Shown here piece after piece: positions 12,001-24,635 of a DNA stretch of 64,000 nucleotides. The notes beneath the pieces were generated by a model. It did not search any database. It worked only from the letters and a program-made list of their open reading frames with translations, and was not told where the DNA came from. The stretch comes from Oryzias latipes. Lineage: Eukaryota; Chordata; Actinopteri; Beloniformes; Adrianichthyidae. The position numbers and the translations under genes were made by a program. Numbering within the stretch: the first letter of the stretch is position 1; each line of letters opens with the position of its first letter. The stretch covers positions 20,885,789 through 20,949,788 of the forward strand of contig NC_019880.2 in assembly GCF_002234675.1 (NCBI RefSeq), written 5' to 3'.

Positions 12001-15000
12001 CTGACTCCCTGAGGTCTCCCCTCATCAACATGTCAGTTCTGTTCTTATCTTAGGAGGCCAGAATAAACAAAGAGAACCATCAAAAATACTCTCAGTTACA
12101 CAAACACATTGGAAAGTGTTTTCGTTTCAAGCTTTTGGTTCTAGACAAAAACATGAAAATGTAACCACAAGCTTTAGCTGGCAGAACGGCAGTAGTTCCT
12201 GATTCTACTGACATGGTCAGATTTTTTGAGGTTTGCTTGTGAATTTGGGAAAGAGGATGAATCCGATCACTTCACTTTCTTTTCAAAGGGTCTATATCCT
12301 GCTTTTTTTTATCATTTCAGAGTAATCTACATCCACATATATGATCATATATGACCTTTGGCACACTAAAGAACCATTTGTTTATGAAATATGAGTTAAT
12401 TTCAGCTCACTTTCCTACCTGGAAGTGAAACAACTCGATCTCTGAGGCTCCGCCTTTCTCTCCTTGTGGGTGCCGCCCATTTCATGACATCATCCTAGTG
12501 TCGGCTTCAGCAGCGTGTCGGAATTTCTCCCACGAAAACAAAACATCAGAACTTTTACAAAGATGGATTAGCCTAGGGGGCGGAGCTGGCAGCACAGACT
12601 CTTCCTGGAAGGGGCTGTTCCTCACTTTGTGATGTCACAGTGTGAGGAACTTCTCGTTTTTGTGGATTGGGAGGGGCTGGTGCTCAGAGAGCAGGTTTTT
12701 AGAGGAACACTTAGAGATGTGTGAATGGATCAAAATACCACTTTGGGGTTGGGCGATATAGAATTTTTATATCACAATAGAGATTTTTAATATCAGGCGA
12801 TAACAAAATATATCACAATGTAAACAAAAAACTATATTTGTCTAATTTGAACACTGCGCATAAGACAAATGTGTAATCATCAGCAGGTTGTTTAGATTTC
12901 AATATTCATTTCCCATTATACTTCAAACATAACAGAAGCACTTAAGGAACAGATTAAAGCAAAAGATTTCAAGTTTCAAAAGAGAACATGAAGAAAACCG
13001 AAGGCTAAACTGTTAGATCAGTTCCATTTAAAAACAAAACATTACATTTTAAAGGTTTCAAGTTTCAGAGAACAAACATTGAATTGAATAATCTAGGAAC
13101 TAAAAGCAAATAGTCAGAGTTTCTTCTGGTGGTTTAGACTGTTGCTGCTGTCTGACCTTTGTTGTTTTACACAAACTGTTACTCGCCATGTGAGAAAATG
13201 CTCGAGAGGGGCAAGCGTTTATTTCGGACTCTACAAAGTCGTCATTTTTACTGAGAAAAAGTTATATTCCGATTTATATCGGTACTGTTTTTTTGCCGAG
13301 CGCTACTTTGGGGTTGTTTTTTTTGCGAGGAGTAAACATTATATTACACTTAGAAGCTCAAAACGAGGATTTTGCATGACCTTTAAACTTTCTGTTGAAA
13401 AAACACATGCTGCAACCTCACTTTACTTGAAACCCGATAGACCTCATATCATATCATATCATTTTTTGTTTGGGCTCCTAATCTTTGGATCCTCCAGGCC
13501 AGGCTTCAGGGATGTTGACTGACGGAGCTCAATAAGAGCAAACATCATGACCATGTCTGATGGCCTCTCTCAGTAACTGTGCTCACTCTGCAGTGATTCT
13601 CTGGGAGTTTCACAACAAGTCAACAACATGCCAAGATTACTGTGGACCAGGTGGGAGTCACGTGCTCCAGGGTCCCACCAACTCACCCGTGTGAATGGTT
13701 AAAGAGCTTGTAAAGTTAAATCATATAAAGAAAACCGAGCATCTACAGCAACATTTGTGTCCCAGTGTCCCTCCGGCCTTGGAGAGGTGAAAACGGTCTG
13801 AAATGCTCCATTTCTCTTCAGGAACCTCACAGAGAGCTGCAGCCCCAAAACTGTCCTCAGGAGAACCCCCACTACCTTCATGCTGCACAAAGCTCGTCAC
13901 CTCTCTGCAGTGGTCAGTGGGCTGATCAGTCATGACCGCCGCCTCACCAAGCGCCTTGTAGAGCTGGCCAGAGACCCTCTGAGCTACTTTGGTAACCTAG
14001 TGAGTGCACTGACGCAGGGCAGGAAATGTCACAGATAAGATTTGTAAAACAACCAAAAACAAATGAGTTGTAATGCCTTACAGGTCAAAGAGCACAGAGC
14101 TTTCACTTTGGAGACCATGATGAAGCACATGACCTCCACTGAGCTGCTACAGGAGATCCGACTGATGATGACTCAGCTGAAGAATTACCTTCTCCAAAGC
14201 TCAGAGCTGCAGGCCATGCTGGAGCCTCAGCAGTGCACTCAGGACAAACTAGGTCTGTATGTGTTTGTGTGTGGATCAGAGAAGCCTGTGTGTCATTGAC
14301 CGTTACCCTGCATGTTGTGGAAAAGAAACAAAACCTTCAGGCTTCCGCCCCTTAGGAAGTTTAGTCCGTCAGACTCAGTAATCAAACGATAACTGAGAAA
14401 AGGAGAAGGAAAGGACCAGCGAGCTTCTGCTGCTTTACCTTTGGCAGTTCTTCGATGTGAACGGATTTCTTGTCCCTTTGCAGAGAGTATTGTAGAAGCG
14501 GCTCTGTGCAAGAGTGTCCTGAAGCCGCTGCGTGAGCCCATCTACAAAACTCTGGAGAAACTTCACACGGATGCCGGCTGCACAAAGCAGCTAGCTAGCA
14601 ACCAGGTAAGGCTCTGTGGCTAAAACAAATTACAATTAGTGCCTGAAAGGAGTAAAGGGTGCTGACGGCGTTGCTGTGTTTGGTGTCAGTCTGCTATTCT
14701 CGGCAGCACCACCACAGCTTTAGGAATAACCACCTCGGTCCCTGAGGCCCCCGCTTTGGAGAAGATCAGCATTAAGCTGAACGATCTTCATCAGGAGTAT
14801 TCTCCTCAGAGGAAGATCCAGTTACTGCTGAAAACCTGCAAAATCATCTATGACTCCATGTCTGTGAGCCATCCAGGTCAGGACGTCCAGCCATGCCAAA
14901 CATTTTTTCATTCAGGCTCCTCCCACACAGCCTTTCATTGAAGGGGTTATGTGTTTCCTCTGTTGTTGTTTTGTTTTTTCCATTCTGACACAAGTCGAAA

Positions 15001-18000
15001 GACTAAAACATGTGCACAGTCTTAATCAAACTCTAAAAGCAAGTGTTTTCACCTGAAGATGTGCGTTTGTGTTTAGGGCGGGCCCACGGTGCTGATGACT
15101 TCCTGCCCGTCATGATGTACGTCCTTGCCAGGTCCAATCTGTCTGCCCTACAGCTGGATGTTGAATACATGATGGAATTGATGGACCCAACATTAACACT
15201 TGGAGAAGGTTTGCTCACACATCCACGGGCGGCCGTGGGGCAGCCGTAGGGAGATCAACCCGTGTTCGTAAGATTGCAGGTTCGATTTCCTGCCTTGCAT
15301 GGGCATGAACCCCAACTTGCCTCTGGTGGAAGGTTGGTGCCAGTGATTGGCAGTGGAGCCGCCATCAGTGGGTGAATGGGGACTGTGACTGTAAAGCGCT
15401 TTGGGCCTTAGAGGAAGGTAGAAAAGTGCTGTACAAGTATTGACCGTCCACACCTCCAACATAATGTGTGGGAATATGAACAATAAAATGACACAAAAGG
15501 TCATTTTTTAAAACAGGGTCCTGTGTATCTATTTCATTTAAGGTGGTTTACTGTGCTTGTCTGTGTTTAGGCTCTTACTACCTGACCACGACCTACGGGG
15601 CTCTGGAGCACATAAAGACATTTGACCAGCAGAGGTCAGTAACACGGCAGCTGAGCAGGGAGGTCCAGGACTCCATCCACCGCTGGGAGAGACGGCGCAC
15701 CCTCAACCAGGAGCAAAGCGGCCAAGGATCTGTCCGCGTACGGAAACACACACACAAAGACATGTAAACATTCACAGCACATGCACACACAGAGTGTCGC
15801 AAACGCACATTTAGACAAAGACAGGCACACACGCAAACACACACAAAAGATCAGCCCTGCAACAGGTTAACCAACAAAGTCCAACTCAAACTGAAACTGA
15901 GCATTTATGTACATATCAGGATCACTTCAGATACATCAATCCAAGGTGTTTATACATCACTTCACATCCGGAAACATATCATGGCATAGAGACAGAGCTG
16001 GACCAGACTAGCTTTAACCAATGAACCAGTCTGTCAGTTCTAATCTGTAATAAACCGCCTCAGTACTCACTGCTGGTTTTCAGTATCAGGCAAGACAGCC
16101 AAAATCCTTCAGGTACAGACACACCAGCTGCATCAACTCACGTTCAAGCTCCCACTTTCAATGAAAACTCGATGTAAACGTGCGTCAACCTTAATTTCAG
16201 GCGTCTGGGTTCAGAACTCTCACGTTCAACATTTTAAGTCCAGACTCTACGTACCATTCGGGCGTTCACTGATCATGCACTGAAAGTTGAACCGGTTGAA
16301 CTTCTTGGCTGCGATGATGCTGAACTGTGACCAATCAGGGACTCCTCATCCCACTGAAGTTGGCAAACAAGCACTGGTAAACAGTAAAAAACTAAAAAAG
16401 AAGAAGCTGCTCCCTGCCGCTCCCTGCTTGTCTGATGTGTGAAGTTCACTGTCTGAATACACAAACCTGATCTCTAAACATCCTGCGTGTTTTCCATGTG
16501 TGGTAAATGAAACATACAGATGCTGCTCCATGTAGCCATTAGGCTAAAACCATTTAGTGGCATCTCCTCCCACACCCATCTGGGCCATCAAGCTTATGAA
16601 CACATTTTTGGACAGGTATTGACCAGTGAACCGCTTTCGGTGTGAACGCAGCTTGAGTCACAACTGCCCTTCCGGTTGGATTTGGGTTGTCCGCAGGTGA
16701 AAAATCGGAGAACCTGTGTGGGCCGTGCAGGTAGATTGCACGAAATGACAAGGTCGCAGCCTTTTTTCATGTGCACGTCTTCGTGCACGTTTTTTTTCTT
16801 CGAAAATGCTGTGAGCAACAGGTCGTAGCGATCACTTAAGCTACACTTAGCTAGGTGCTCAAGAAGCCCCTTAAAGCTGTTCACGTGATACGTGCGCGTT
16901 TGTGTGGAAATCCTATGGGCGTCCTGGGGACACTTACGTATCCCGTGTGCAGCATTCGTATGCAGTCAGGCAGGAGCCAGTCCTCGCTCCTTACCAACGG
17001 CTAGAGCGTGGCGTTTGGACACCGCATGACAACATCACTCACATGTCATATGTGCATGCAACTTCCATCATCCTAACAAATACTTCACAACACGCTTACC
17101 ACACACACAACAGTCATACTGTCCATTTTCATGCCGTCTCTTGAGCCTCAAGAGACCTGCGAGACTCACCTGCAGCTCCCCTTAAGGTGCAGCCACTCCT
17201 CTCTATGACCCTTCCCGGACAACCCAAAAACCTGGAGCACCTGTACGGGTCACCCCCGTGTGGGTGCATGTGACTGACGCTAAAGTCAGATACATTTAAG
17301 GAAGCATGAAATGAGAACAGGAAAAAGACATTTAACATTCAGTCTGTAGCATTTTAAAGCAAAATACAAATACAGAACACAGATATATACTGTAGAATTC
17401 AGAAGACAAAGCTGTTGTGTGCTGATCTCTGCATGCATCTGTATTTTAAAGGATTTTCTGACCGTGTATTGTCCTGCCTTTGGAACCAACCCCAAAACTA
17501 TGGGGATCTTCCCCAGTATGACCATGCAGCAGCTCGCTGAGCAGTGTGCAGCACGCTACGAACAAGGTAAATGTTGGTTCATGCTCACAGAGGGAACATT
17601 CTAAGACTTTACAAGACTAACACAAGCAGGAAACATTGAATGAACATTTGTGAGTACATTTAATTTGAATGTACATCATGAAATTAATTCCTATTTAAAG
17701 ATGACTAAAGTGTGGAGGAGTTGGAGGCAAATCCAGTTACATTTACAGTTTGCAATTATGTCAGACTTATAAATTTAAAACCATATTATATCATGAAATA
17801 GATCATTTGTATTTCATACTTTTATTAATGACACTAGATTCTGATGTACCGTGACTCCTCCCTCGAAATCTGTGCTCACCTGTAGCCTCAGGTGACTGAG
17901 TTTCAGGGAAGAGGAAAAGGTTTTTTTGTAAATCCTATCATATTCTGTTTATAAAAAGAAGAAAGAAAAGAAGAAGAAAAGAAACTAGAGCACAAGTTTG

Positions 18001-19741
18001 AAATACTTGAATCATTGAATGCAAGTAATCCAACAGAAGAAACACAAAAGGAATAAAGAAAATATTGAATTCAATTAAACACAATAATAAACAAAAAAAG
18101 ACAATTTTTAATTCAAAGATTAAGACAAGAAAAATGTCACCATGAAAACAAATCAGGTAGATATTTGGTAAACCAAATTAAACTAAATAAAGAAAGAACA
18201 ATGATCTCTACTTTAAGGGACTCAGCTGGAAAGCTGACAAGCTCACTTCAAGAAATTAATGAAATATTCAGAGAATATTATATCAACTTACGCCTCTACT
18301 AATAACACTGGACAAACCGCAAATTCAAGACTTCTGAATAAAACGTCTTTTGATAAAGAGGCCAAAGAAGGCCCCCCTCCTCCCACATGGGCAATTGTTT
18401 GGGTAATGAACTAACAATTCAAAGTCAAGTCAAAGTAACTTTATTGTCAATCTCTACAATGTTTCCACATACATAGAAATTGAAATTCCGTTTCTCTTCA
18501 ACTGTAGTCTAAACGGGAAACAACTTCAAATTACACAATAAACAAATAAACAAACTATAAATATTAGAGGCTATAAACATGACTGTAAAAATGAGAAAAA
18601 AATAAAGTGACTGTGGTTTAGTTCCTGGAGGACTGGTGAAGGTACAGTTAGTGCTGATGACGTCTGTATGTCAGAGCAGGGGGGCAACGGGGCAACAAGA
18701 GGGGAAGGGGGGGCAGGGCCGGGAGAGAGTTCAGTTTCCAGACAGCCTGGTGGAGAAAACTGTCTCTGAGTCTCCTGGTCCTGGCCTGAAGACTACATAG
18801 TCTCCTCCCGGATGGCAGCAGACTCAAGGAGCTGTGGGACGGATGGGCGGGGTCATCTGCAATGCAGAGGGCTGAGGCGGGTGTTGTTGATGTCCTGGAG
18901 GGAGGGGAGGAGGGCACCGATGATCCTCTCAGCTGCCCTCACGATGCGTTGGAGGGACTTCCAGCAGGACGCGTTGCAGGCGCCATACCACACCGTGATG
19001 CAGCTGGTGAGGACGCTCTCCACGGCGCTTCTGCAGAAAGTATGCACTGTGGGTGGGAGGAGGGGCTTTGGCGTTCTTCAGTTTCTTCAGGTGATTTCCC
19101 AGCCAGTGATGCGATGTTATCCGACCAGGAGAGGTTTTCTGTGATGTGCACACCCAGGAACTTGATGCTGCTCACTCTTTCCACCGTTGAGTTGTTGATG
19201 GTCAGAGGAGCATGCTCCAGGAGGAGATTATTGTCTCTGCACCAACCGGCCAGGTGGCTCACCTCACTCCTGTAGTTTGTCTCATCAGCATCACCACTGT
19301 AGTGTCGTCTGCAAACTTGATTTAAATGCTGGAGCTGTGTGTCGGTGCGCAGTCGTGGGTCAGCAGGGTGAAGAGGATTCATAAGAGAATATAGTTACAG
19401 CTGGAATTATGACAGCAAGGACTATTCTAAAACAGGCATGTAAGACAGTATATTAACACATATTGGTAAATCTCTTCTTGTGTTTTTCAGACTCCTACAT
19501 CCTTAGCGTGTACATGGATGGGGTTCGGCAGCCCATTTCCCCCACAGACCTCGCTCTCAGTGTCAAGAATGGCTGCCTGCCGGGCGCCTACTGTTTCCTC
19601 TTTCATCCTGTCAATCAACCCGGCGGCCAACGCTCCTGCCCAACTGACCCTCCCCCGGATCCACCCGCAGGAAGCCGTCCCACAGCTAACCTCACAAGAA
19701 ATACGGAGCCAGAAGTAGAAGAGACTCTGATTAACCTCTAA
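6070..19741 (+). CDS. rin3: Ras and Rab interactor 3 (Rab5-family GEF), 5' incomplete
   Basis: Thirteen exons join in phase: 6070-6586, 8313-8424, 8560-8632, 9213-9304, 11016-11982, 13822-13999, 14084-14252, 14484-14605, 14690-14876, 15077-15208, 15571-15737, 17452-17566, 19491-19741 (stop). They give at least 1026 residues; human RIN3 is about 985. Order: a proline-rich segment, an SH2 domain (exons 1-4, up to RDILTVLLRLPQAV), a large proline/acidic exon ending near DQDSCDTSSTEEE, then the helical bundle and VPS9 domain (exons 6-11: GADDFLPVMMYVLARSNL, GEGSYYLTTTYGALEHIK), and an RA-like C-terminus. The VPS9 catalytic Asp and Tyr regions (ADDFLP, YYLTTTYGA) are intact. RIN proteins load GTP on Rab5-family GTPases at early endosomes downstream of Ras. 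VPS9 residues match RIN3 better than RIN1 or RIN2 as I recall them. The SH2 'FLVR' reads FLVH. The first exon(s), upstream of the T-tract acceptor at 6069, were not found. Introns hold SINE, LINE and MITE relics. Confidence 0.9.
6625..7260. mobile_element. possible Tc1-like transposon relic in rin3 intron
   Basis: It starts with GACTGTGCAAAAGTTTAGGC, which resembles fish Tc1-like terminal sequence, and continues with text resembling the antisense of a degraded transposase. No clear right terminus or open frame was seen, so this call is weak. Confidence 0.3.
8638..9070. repeat. CA-rich micro/minisatellite
   Basis: (CA)n interspersed with the recurring block TTTGCATTAACACACACA, about 430 bp, immediately after the donor of rin3 exon 3 (ends 8632). 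Open frames on both strands (CVCVCV.. and THTHTH..) are composition artefacts. Confidence 0.9.
10098..10476. mobile_element. MITE with terminal inverted repeats in rin3 intron
   Basis: The left end CCACTGAGCGGTCCGGT and the right end ACCAGACCGCTCAGTGG are inverted repeats matching at 16 of 17 positions. The element spans 379 bp and has no coding capacity. The superfamily is not certain (hAT or PIF/Harbinger-like), and I could not define a target duplication. Confidence 0.6.
12744..12840. mobile_element. MITE-like fragment (GGGCGATATA family)
   Basis: The sequence GGTTGGGCGATATAGAATTT followed by TATCACAAT and CGATAACAAAATATATCACA is a recurrent fish repeat start as I recall it. Only one end is visible, in rin3 intron 5. 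Confidence 0.35.
15225..15455 (+). mobile_element. tRNA-derived SINE in rin3 intron
   Basis: A B-box-like GGTTCGATTTCC follows a tRNA-like head. The body CTTGCCTCTGGTGGAAGGTT and tail CTGTGACTGTAAAGCGCTTT are shared with the copy at 29,310-29,510. Confidence 0.6.
18415..19385 (-). mobile_element. non-LTR retrotransposon 3' fragment (degenerate RT)
   Basis: Minus-strand frames, broken by shifts, contain SIKFLGVHITENLSW, VESVLTSCITVWYGACNAS, QRIVRAAERIIGALLPS and SLLPSGRRLCSLQARTRRLR. This is the C-terminal part of LINE reverse transcriptases common in fish. The 3' end is the ACTTTATTGTCAAT segment at 18,440. It lies antisense in the last rin3 intron. The clade was not assigned. Confidence 0.75.
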
Positions 19742-21655
19742 CTGCTTGGCACCATGGTGGCAGCACGTTAGGAAGGGATGCTGCTGCTCCTTCACAAGGA
19801 AAACCAAAGATATAAAAGCTTCCAATTTAGTTCTCCCTGGAACTGATAACCCATGTCAGATTGGAATCAGAAAGCATAACAGACAGGGATTAAAGCCTGC
19901 AAAGAGACAGATAATCTGATCCCATTTTACTTGAAAGATCAGCAAGATTTTATCACATAAAAGTGACGTGTAGCATGCACATTTATTATATCTATATCAG
20001 TGTTTTTACTCCACAGTAAAATATTCTGGGGTTTTCCTTCCAGCAGGAGTAGAGGTACTTGATAGTTCCAGACAGTATTTTTATCAATGTTGTTGATTTG
20101 TTTAACCTGATTTTCAGAGGCACCATTGTATAGCTGCCAAAACACAACACAGCTTTGTTGGATGTTTGTCCAACTTGTGTAAATTCTCAACACGTTCTTT
20201 TTTTTTAAGTGAGTAAAAACAGATTTTGTAATCGTAAAAAGTTTGTCTGCTTTGGCCTCCCTCTCACCACATTTTATCCAGCTGCTGGTTCAACTCCCGT
20301 CATTGACATCAATGCCAAATAGAACTGCAGCAAATGAGCGGCTTCCAGACAACAGGATGGACATGAAAGCTCGAGTTTCAAATGAATGAATGAAGGAAAG
20401 AACTCAGAGTTCCTGATGGCCCCTTTAGCGGCGTGACAGACGGGCTTTTGGGAGGAAGCTAGTTATTCTATGTTAAGTCAAAAAGCGGGTCCAGAGCTCA
20501 TTGTTAACAGCAGCTGCTTCCTGCCTGCAGGTCATTATTTCCAACAGGGCCCATAACAAGGCGTTCACGTGGCGAGCTCTGAAGACGACTAACGGAGTTT
20601 TCTTTGGTGCCGTTTCTATTTCCGCAGCCGACTGCACAAAGAGGCAGTTTGACGCCAACGCGCGTCGTGTTCATGTCAATGGATTTGTCCAATTTGGACG
20701 TGGAGGGTTGCTGGCTGATGAGGTCGTTCAGCGGGGAAGGTTGACCTCTGTGAGAGAACACAGAGATGCTGTCAAAGCACATCCAGCATCTGTTTACTAT
20801 GTAGAGCGTAGTCTGTCGCTGTGCTGGTTCCCCCGATGAAAAGCTTTTTCACGCGGCCGTTCTGGGTTTTTAAAGTGAACAGACGTCTCGGCTTTTCCGT
20901 CAGATCAATCCGATCCTTGACCCCTGAAGACCTGAGCTCTCATTGGACCATTTTCATTTCTCTGACATGGCTCCAGTTAAGCAGAATTACACCATAGTCT
21001 GGCTGAATACTCGATTCTCATTGGATGCTGCGTGTGCATTGAAAAGTGATAACCGCACGTCTAAAAAAGAAGTTCCGGTCACATAGCGTAAATGTTTTGT
21101 ATCACTGCTTTGGCTACTTTACCCGTTACTTAACCTCTGTGGTAATTTAATTGTGACGTCCACGTCACCTGGACGCCAGGTCTGAAGGGGTTCATTTTCT
21201 ACATTTACCCTTTGAAAAAGAGACATTCATTACAAATAACATGAAAAATAAAGTGATCAGATGTGCAATAGGAATCAGGTTACAGGACAGAAATGAAGCA
21301 TGAAAATCTTTTTAGTTACATGTGTTCAGATAAATGAGCTGCTGTTTTTCCAGCTTCTTCCCTCTTTGCTCGAGATGAAACAGCTCTGCTCCAATGAAGT
21401 TCTCTCTTATTTTACTCTATGTTGAACCAGCATGTGCACACATCCTCACACAGCCTTGTGTTGACATTCAGTAATAAGATGCATTTTTTGTCCTGCAGGA
21501 GCACCAGATTTAGAAACGGGACACTAATAAGCTCCTTAACTTTCCCACAGTACTCGTCGCCTCAGAAGCTGAAATGACTGATCTTGGGAAGCAGGTGTGC
21601 GTTTGTGAGTGGGCGTGGCTGACGGGGGTTTACGCTTCTGTCCAGGGTGTACTGG
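19742..21655. other. rin3-pth2 intergenic region
   Basis: Contains the rin3 3' UTR (limit unclear) and upstream sequence of pth2. No exon is supported. ORFs near 20,500 have no recognisable similarity. A CRE-like inverted repeat is at 21154-21167. Confidence 0.5.
21154..21167. promoter_or_regulatory. CRE-like inverted repeat upstream of pth2
   Basis: TGACGTCCACGTCA: two TGACGT half sites in perfect inverted orientation, 2 bp apart, about 500 bp upstream of the pth2 TATA box. TGACGT is the CREB/ATF core. Use in vivo is inferred. Confidence 0.4.
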
Positions 21656-21851
21656 TATAAAAGACAGGACACTGGTCGTGCTTGACCACCTTCCACTTCC
21701 ACGTTGCTGGAAAAGATCCAGAGGAATTCATGATAAATCCTAAAAGCCATACAAGAATTTCCATAAATAGACGTTTGTCTTTGCTGCTTTTTGGCTGCAG
21801 TTCGTCTCCGTCAGTGTTTCAGCTGAAGCTCCATCCATCAGACCCTCAAAG
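21656..21851 (+). promoter_or_regulatory. pth2: pth2 core promoter and noncoding first exon (predicted)
   Basis: A consensus TATA box (TATAAAAG) lies at 21656-21663, with a GC/KLF-like GGGCGTGG about 45 bp upstream. About 190 bp downstream is a strong donor, AAAG|gtaaga, with the exon end at 21851. The next matching acceptor is the 'tttttag' just before the pth2 start codon at 22338. The simplest reading is a 5' noncoding exon of about 21,685-21,851 joined to the coding exon. The start of transcription is inferred from TATA spacing only. Confidence 0.6.
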
Positions 21852-22337
21852 GTAAGAATCCCTCTAAATCCTACAAGCATGGATCAAAAGTTACTTCACA
21901 AACCTGACATTTGTTATGTAAGAAGAGAACAAAAAATGTGCCTATTTTGCAATAGTGAAAAGCAAATCCCAGACTTTCTGGGATACTCTCTGTTGATATA
22001 TGTATGTATCTTTAAATACTTGAAAAAAGTAAAGAGCGCACATCAAGCTTTATTTATAATTTCTACTTGTGCTTCTGTGTCTTTGCATGTCTTGACGTCC
22101 TGCACACTTTTCTTCTCTCACTGGGTCAAAACTTCATCAAAAATGACCCCAAATCCAAACGTATGACTATATATAGTGTGTCGTCTGGCATGTAGATGAA
22201 ATCCTTTCTGTCTACATGTATTCTACAGAAATGAGGGGTTGGAAAGCTTGTTTTTTTTAGTGTGCTTTAGGAGGAACAACCACTACTTCAGAAATGAAAG
22301 TCGTTCATTTAACGTGTATTTGTTCTGTCTTTTTAGT

Positions 22338-24079
22338 ATGTCTAGGATTCCTGTGTTTCCTCGCATGTCCTTCCTGTTGCTTTGCATTATGGGTATGATC
22401 TCCATGGTGTCTGGCTTTCCTCAGACTCGTCTCCCTCTCAGGTGTTTATGAAATCACGTCTTTACATTCACATTCTGAACCTGTAAGGCGAGAGACGTTT
22501 ACATTGTAGTGAGGTTTTGCACATTAGCATAGACTTGCGTGTATTCTAAACCAAAAACATGACACATTTAACGTTATTCTCTCCTCCTGACTCTAGAAGC
22601 TCTGAGGATCCAGAGAATCCAAAGCAGGATGAATGGGACGTGGTCTTCCCTTCCATTTCCCTCCACGACTGGAATATTCAAATGCTGTCACCGCCGAGCG
22701 TCCGAGCGGCGGCCAGTAAGACGGGCCTTTTGAGGGAGGCGTGGCTTTTCACCCCAGAGAGGACGGACTCCAGGTGGCTGTGAGCTTTGCTGTGTCCTCA
22801 GGGATTCAGAGGTCGTAGTTGGAACTGCTCGGAGAAGAGAAATCCCACACTAGCATCAGGGGCGACAGTGGCCTAGGTGGTTGAGCGGGTCGTCCAATGA
22901 TCGAAGGGTTGGCGGTTCGATTCCCCGCTCCCACCAGCCAAAAATGTCGTTTGTCCCTGGGCAAGACACTTCACCCTCCTTGCCTCCAGTGTGGCTCCAC
23001 TGGTGTGTGAATGTGCATGGATGATCCCGGTGATGGTCAGAGGAGCCGTAGGCGCAAAATGGCAGCCACACCTCTGTCAGTCTGCCCCAGGGCAGCTGTG
23101 GCTACAACTGTAGTTTACCATCACCAAGTATGAATGAGGAGTGAATGAATAATGGCCGCAATGTAAGCGCTTTGGGTGTCTGGAAAAGCGCAGATAAATC
23201 TAATCCATTATTATTATCGTCCAAATACACCTTCAGTGGATAAATGCACAGCCGTCTTTATCCGTTTAACTTTCTGTTCCTTTTGTCTTTAAATTTCGGA
23301 CGTCCAACTCTGGTAAATAAAGTGGCAGTTTGGTTGTTATTGTATAAAACTACAAGAACAGGAGGCAGATGTGTTCCCTGTAGAGTTTAGCTCCTGCTGG
23401 TCTGCTCTCACCTGTCAGGTGACGCGACGAGCCATTTTTGTGTCTACAATGGATTCAAAATATGAGAATTCAATGGAGATTTTGTTTCACGAATGGAAAG
23501 TTTGATTTTTCAAATATCAGATGACCCCCCCCCCCACACACACACAATGCAAATTCCTTTCTGATATACTTTGAATTTTATCAAAATAATAGGAATTGTT
23601 GTAAACAGATTATCTCAAAAGAACATTTGGGTCAGCGTCTGCTGTCCGTTTGTCCGTTTCCACAGCTTTCCAGATACATTGAAACGATTCTCACTTAATG
23701 TTGATCAGAAATATATCATATATTCATAGATTCAGACAAAGTTCTCTGAGGCAGACGGGACGCGGGGCTTTCTCCATCAGAAAGGAGCTAAAAAATGAGA
23801 TTCTAAGAAATGTAAGGTTAGGAGGAAGTGAGGGACTGTGATTTCCTTCAGGCTGCTCCGTTTCCTCAGAAACGTGTCAGCGAGTCTCTGTTTTCTGCGT
23901 GCAGCATGGACGGGATGTGGCCGCCCGAGTGGACATCTGACGGCGCCCGGCTGCTTAAGAGGAACATGGTGGTGGCCGACGACGCCGCCTTCAGAGAGAA
24001 GAATAAACTCCTGACGGCCATGGAGAGGCAGAAGTGGCTCAACTCCTACATGCAGAAGCTTTTGGTGGTTAATTCTTAA
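22338..24079 (+). CDS. pth2: parathyroid hormone 2 / TIP39 neuropeptide precursor
   Basis: Three coding exons (22338-22441, 22597-22773, 23905-24079) splice in phase to 151 residues. The N-terminus is a secretion signal (MSFLLLCIMGMISMVSGFP; a Met nine residues earlier is also possible). The middle is a poorly conserved propeptide. A dibasic site (LLKR) precedes a 38-residue C-terminal peptide beginning NMVVADDAAFRE and containing WLNSYMQKLL. This is nearly collinear with human TIP39 (ADDAAFRE and WLNSYMHKLL are shared). TIP39 is secreted by neurons and activates the PTH2 receptor, a class B GPCR. The peptide sits in the last exon with its cleavage site, the usual PTH-family layout. Intron 2 carries a tRNA-derived SINE. 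The gene lies between rin3 (same strand) and tedc1 (convergent). Confidence 0.95.
22857..23215 (+). mobile_element. tRNA-derived SINE in pth2 intron 2
   Basis: tRNA-like head (CAGTGGCCTAGGTGGTTGAG) and B box GGTTCGATTCC, then a body with GGGCAAGACACTTCACCCTC and the tail AAGCGCTTTGGGTGTCTGGA ending in an ATT-rich tract. Confidence 0.7.
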
Positions 24080-24256
24080 AGAGCTCCTTCTGAAACTAGT
24101 TGCTGAAGATTTCAGTGGTTAACGCCTTTAAAGGACAGTTCAGATGCGGTTCGGAGTCCCAAGCGTTTGGAGCCAACGCCGCCTCTCGTTCTCCTGAGAG
24201 GCTGTTTGCATGAGCAGACGTGCTGACTGCACACGGCACAGGAGCTCCTCGTCTCT

Positions 24257-24290
24257 AATAAAAACTATGTTTGCTATTCCTGTTAATAAA
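24257..24290 (+). promoter_or_regulatory. pth2 polyadenylation signals
   Basis: Two AATAAA hexamers, at 24257-24262 and 24285-24290, lie 180-210 bp after the pth2 stop codon, followed by a TG-rich stretch (ttcttgtgtgcaataatg) suited to cleavage. The pth2 3' UTR would thus end about 320 bp short of the tedc1 stop codon on the opposite strand. Confidence 0.65.
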
Positions 24291-24635
24291 TTCTTGTGTG
24301 CAATAATGAGGTTTGTGTTTGACTTGGAACAGAATCATATTTAAATAAAGTGAAACCTTTTGATCCTTCTGTTACTTTTTGTGTAAAAAAAAAAAAAAAG
24401 AGCCGGGTCTGTGGACCGATGAGGACGAGAGTCCAGAGCAGCGTTTACCTGCAGAAACACGAGGAGCCTCAGAAATACACCAACTGCCGCCAAAACAGAG
24501 AGGTACACGGATGTGACGGACGCCATGGGACACAGTTTCTGTCAAGTATCAGAGGTCTACGTCTAATGTTCTGTGGAAGTCGAGTTTCACAGAAATATTG
24601 AGGATATCGAGGCGAGTTCTGAGCGTCACAAAGGC

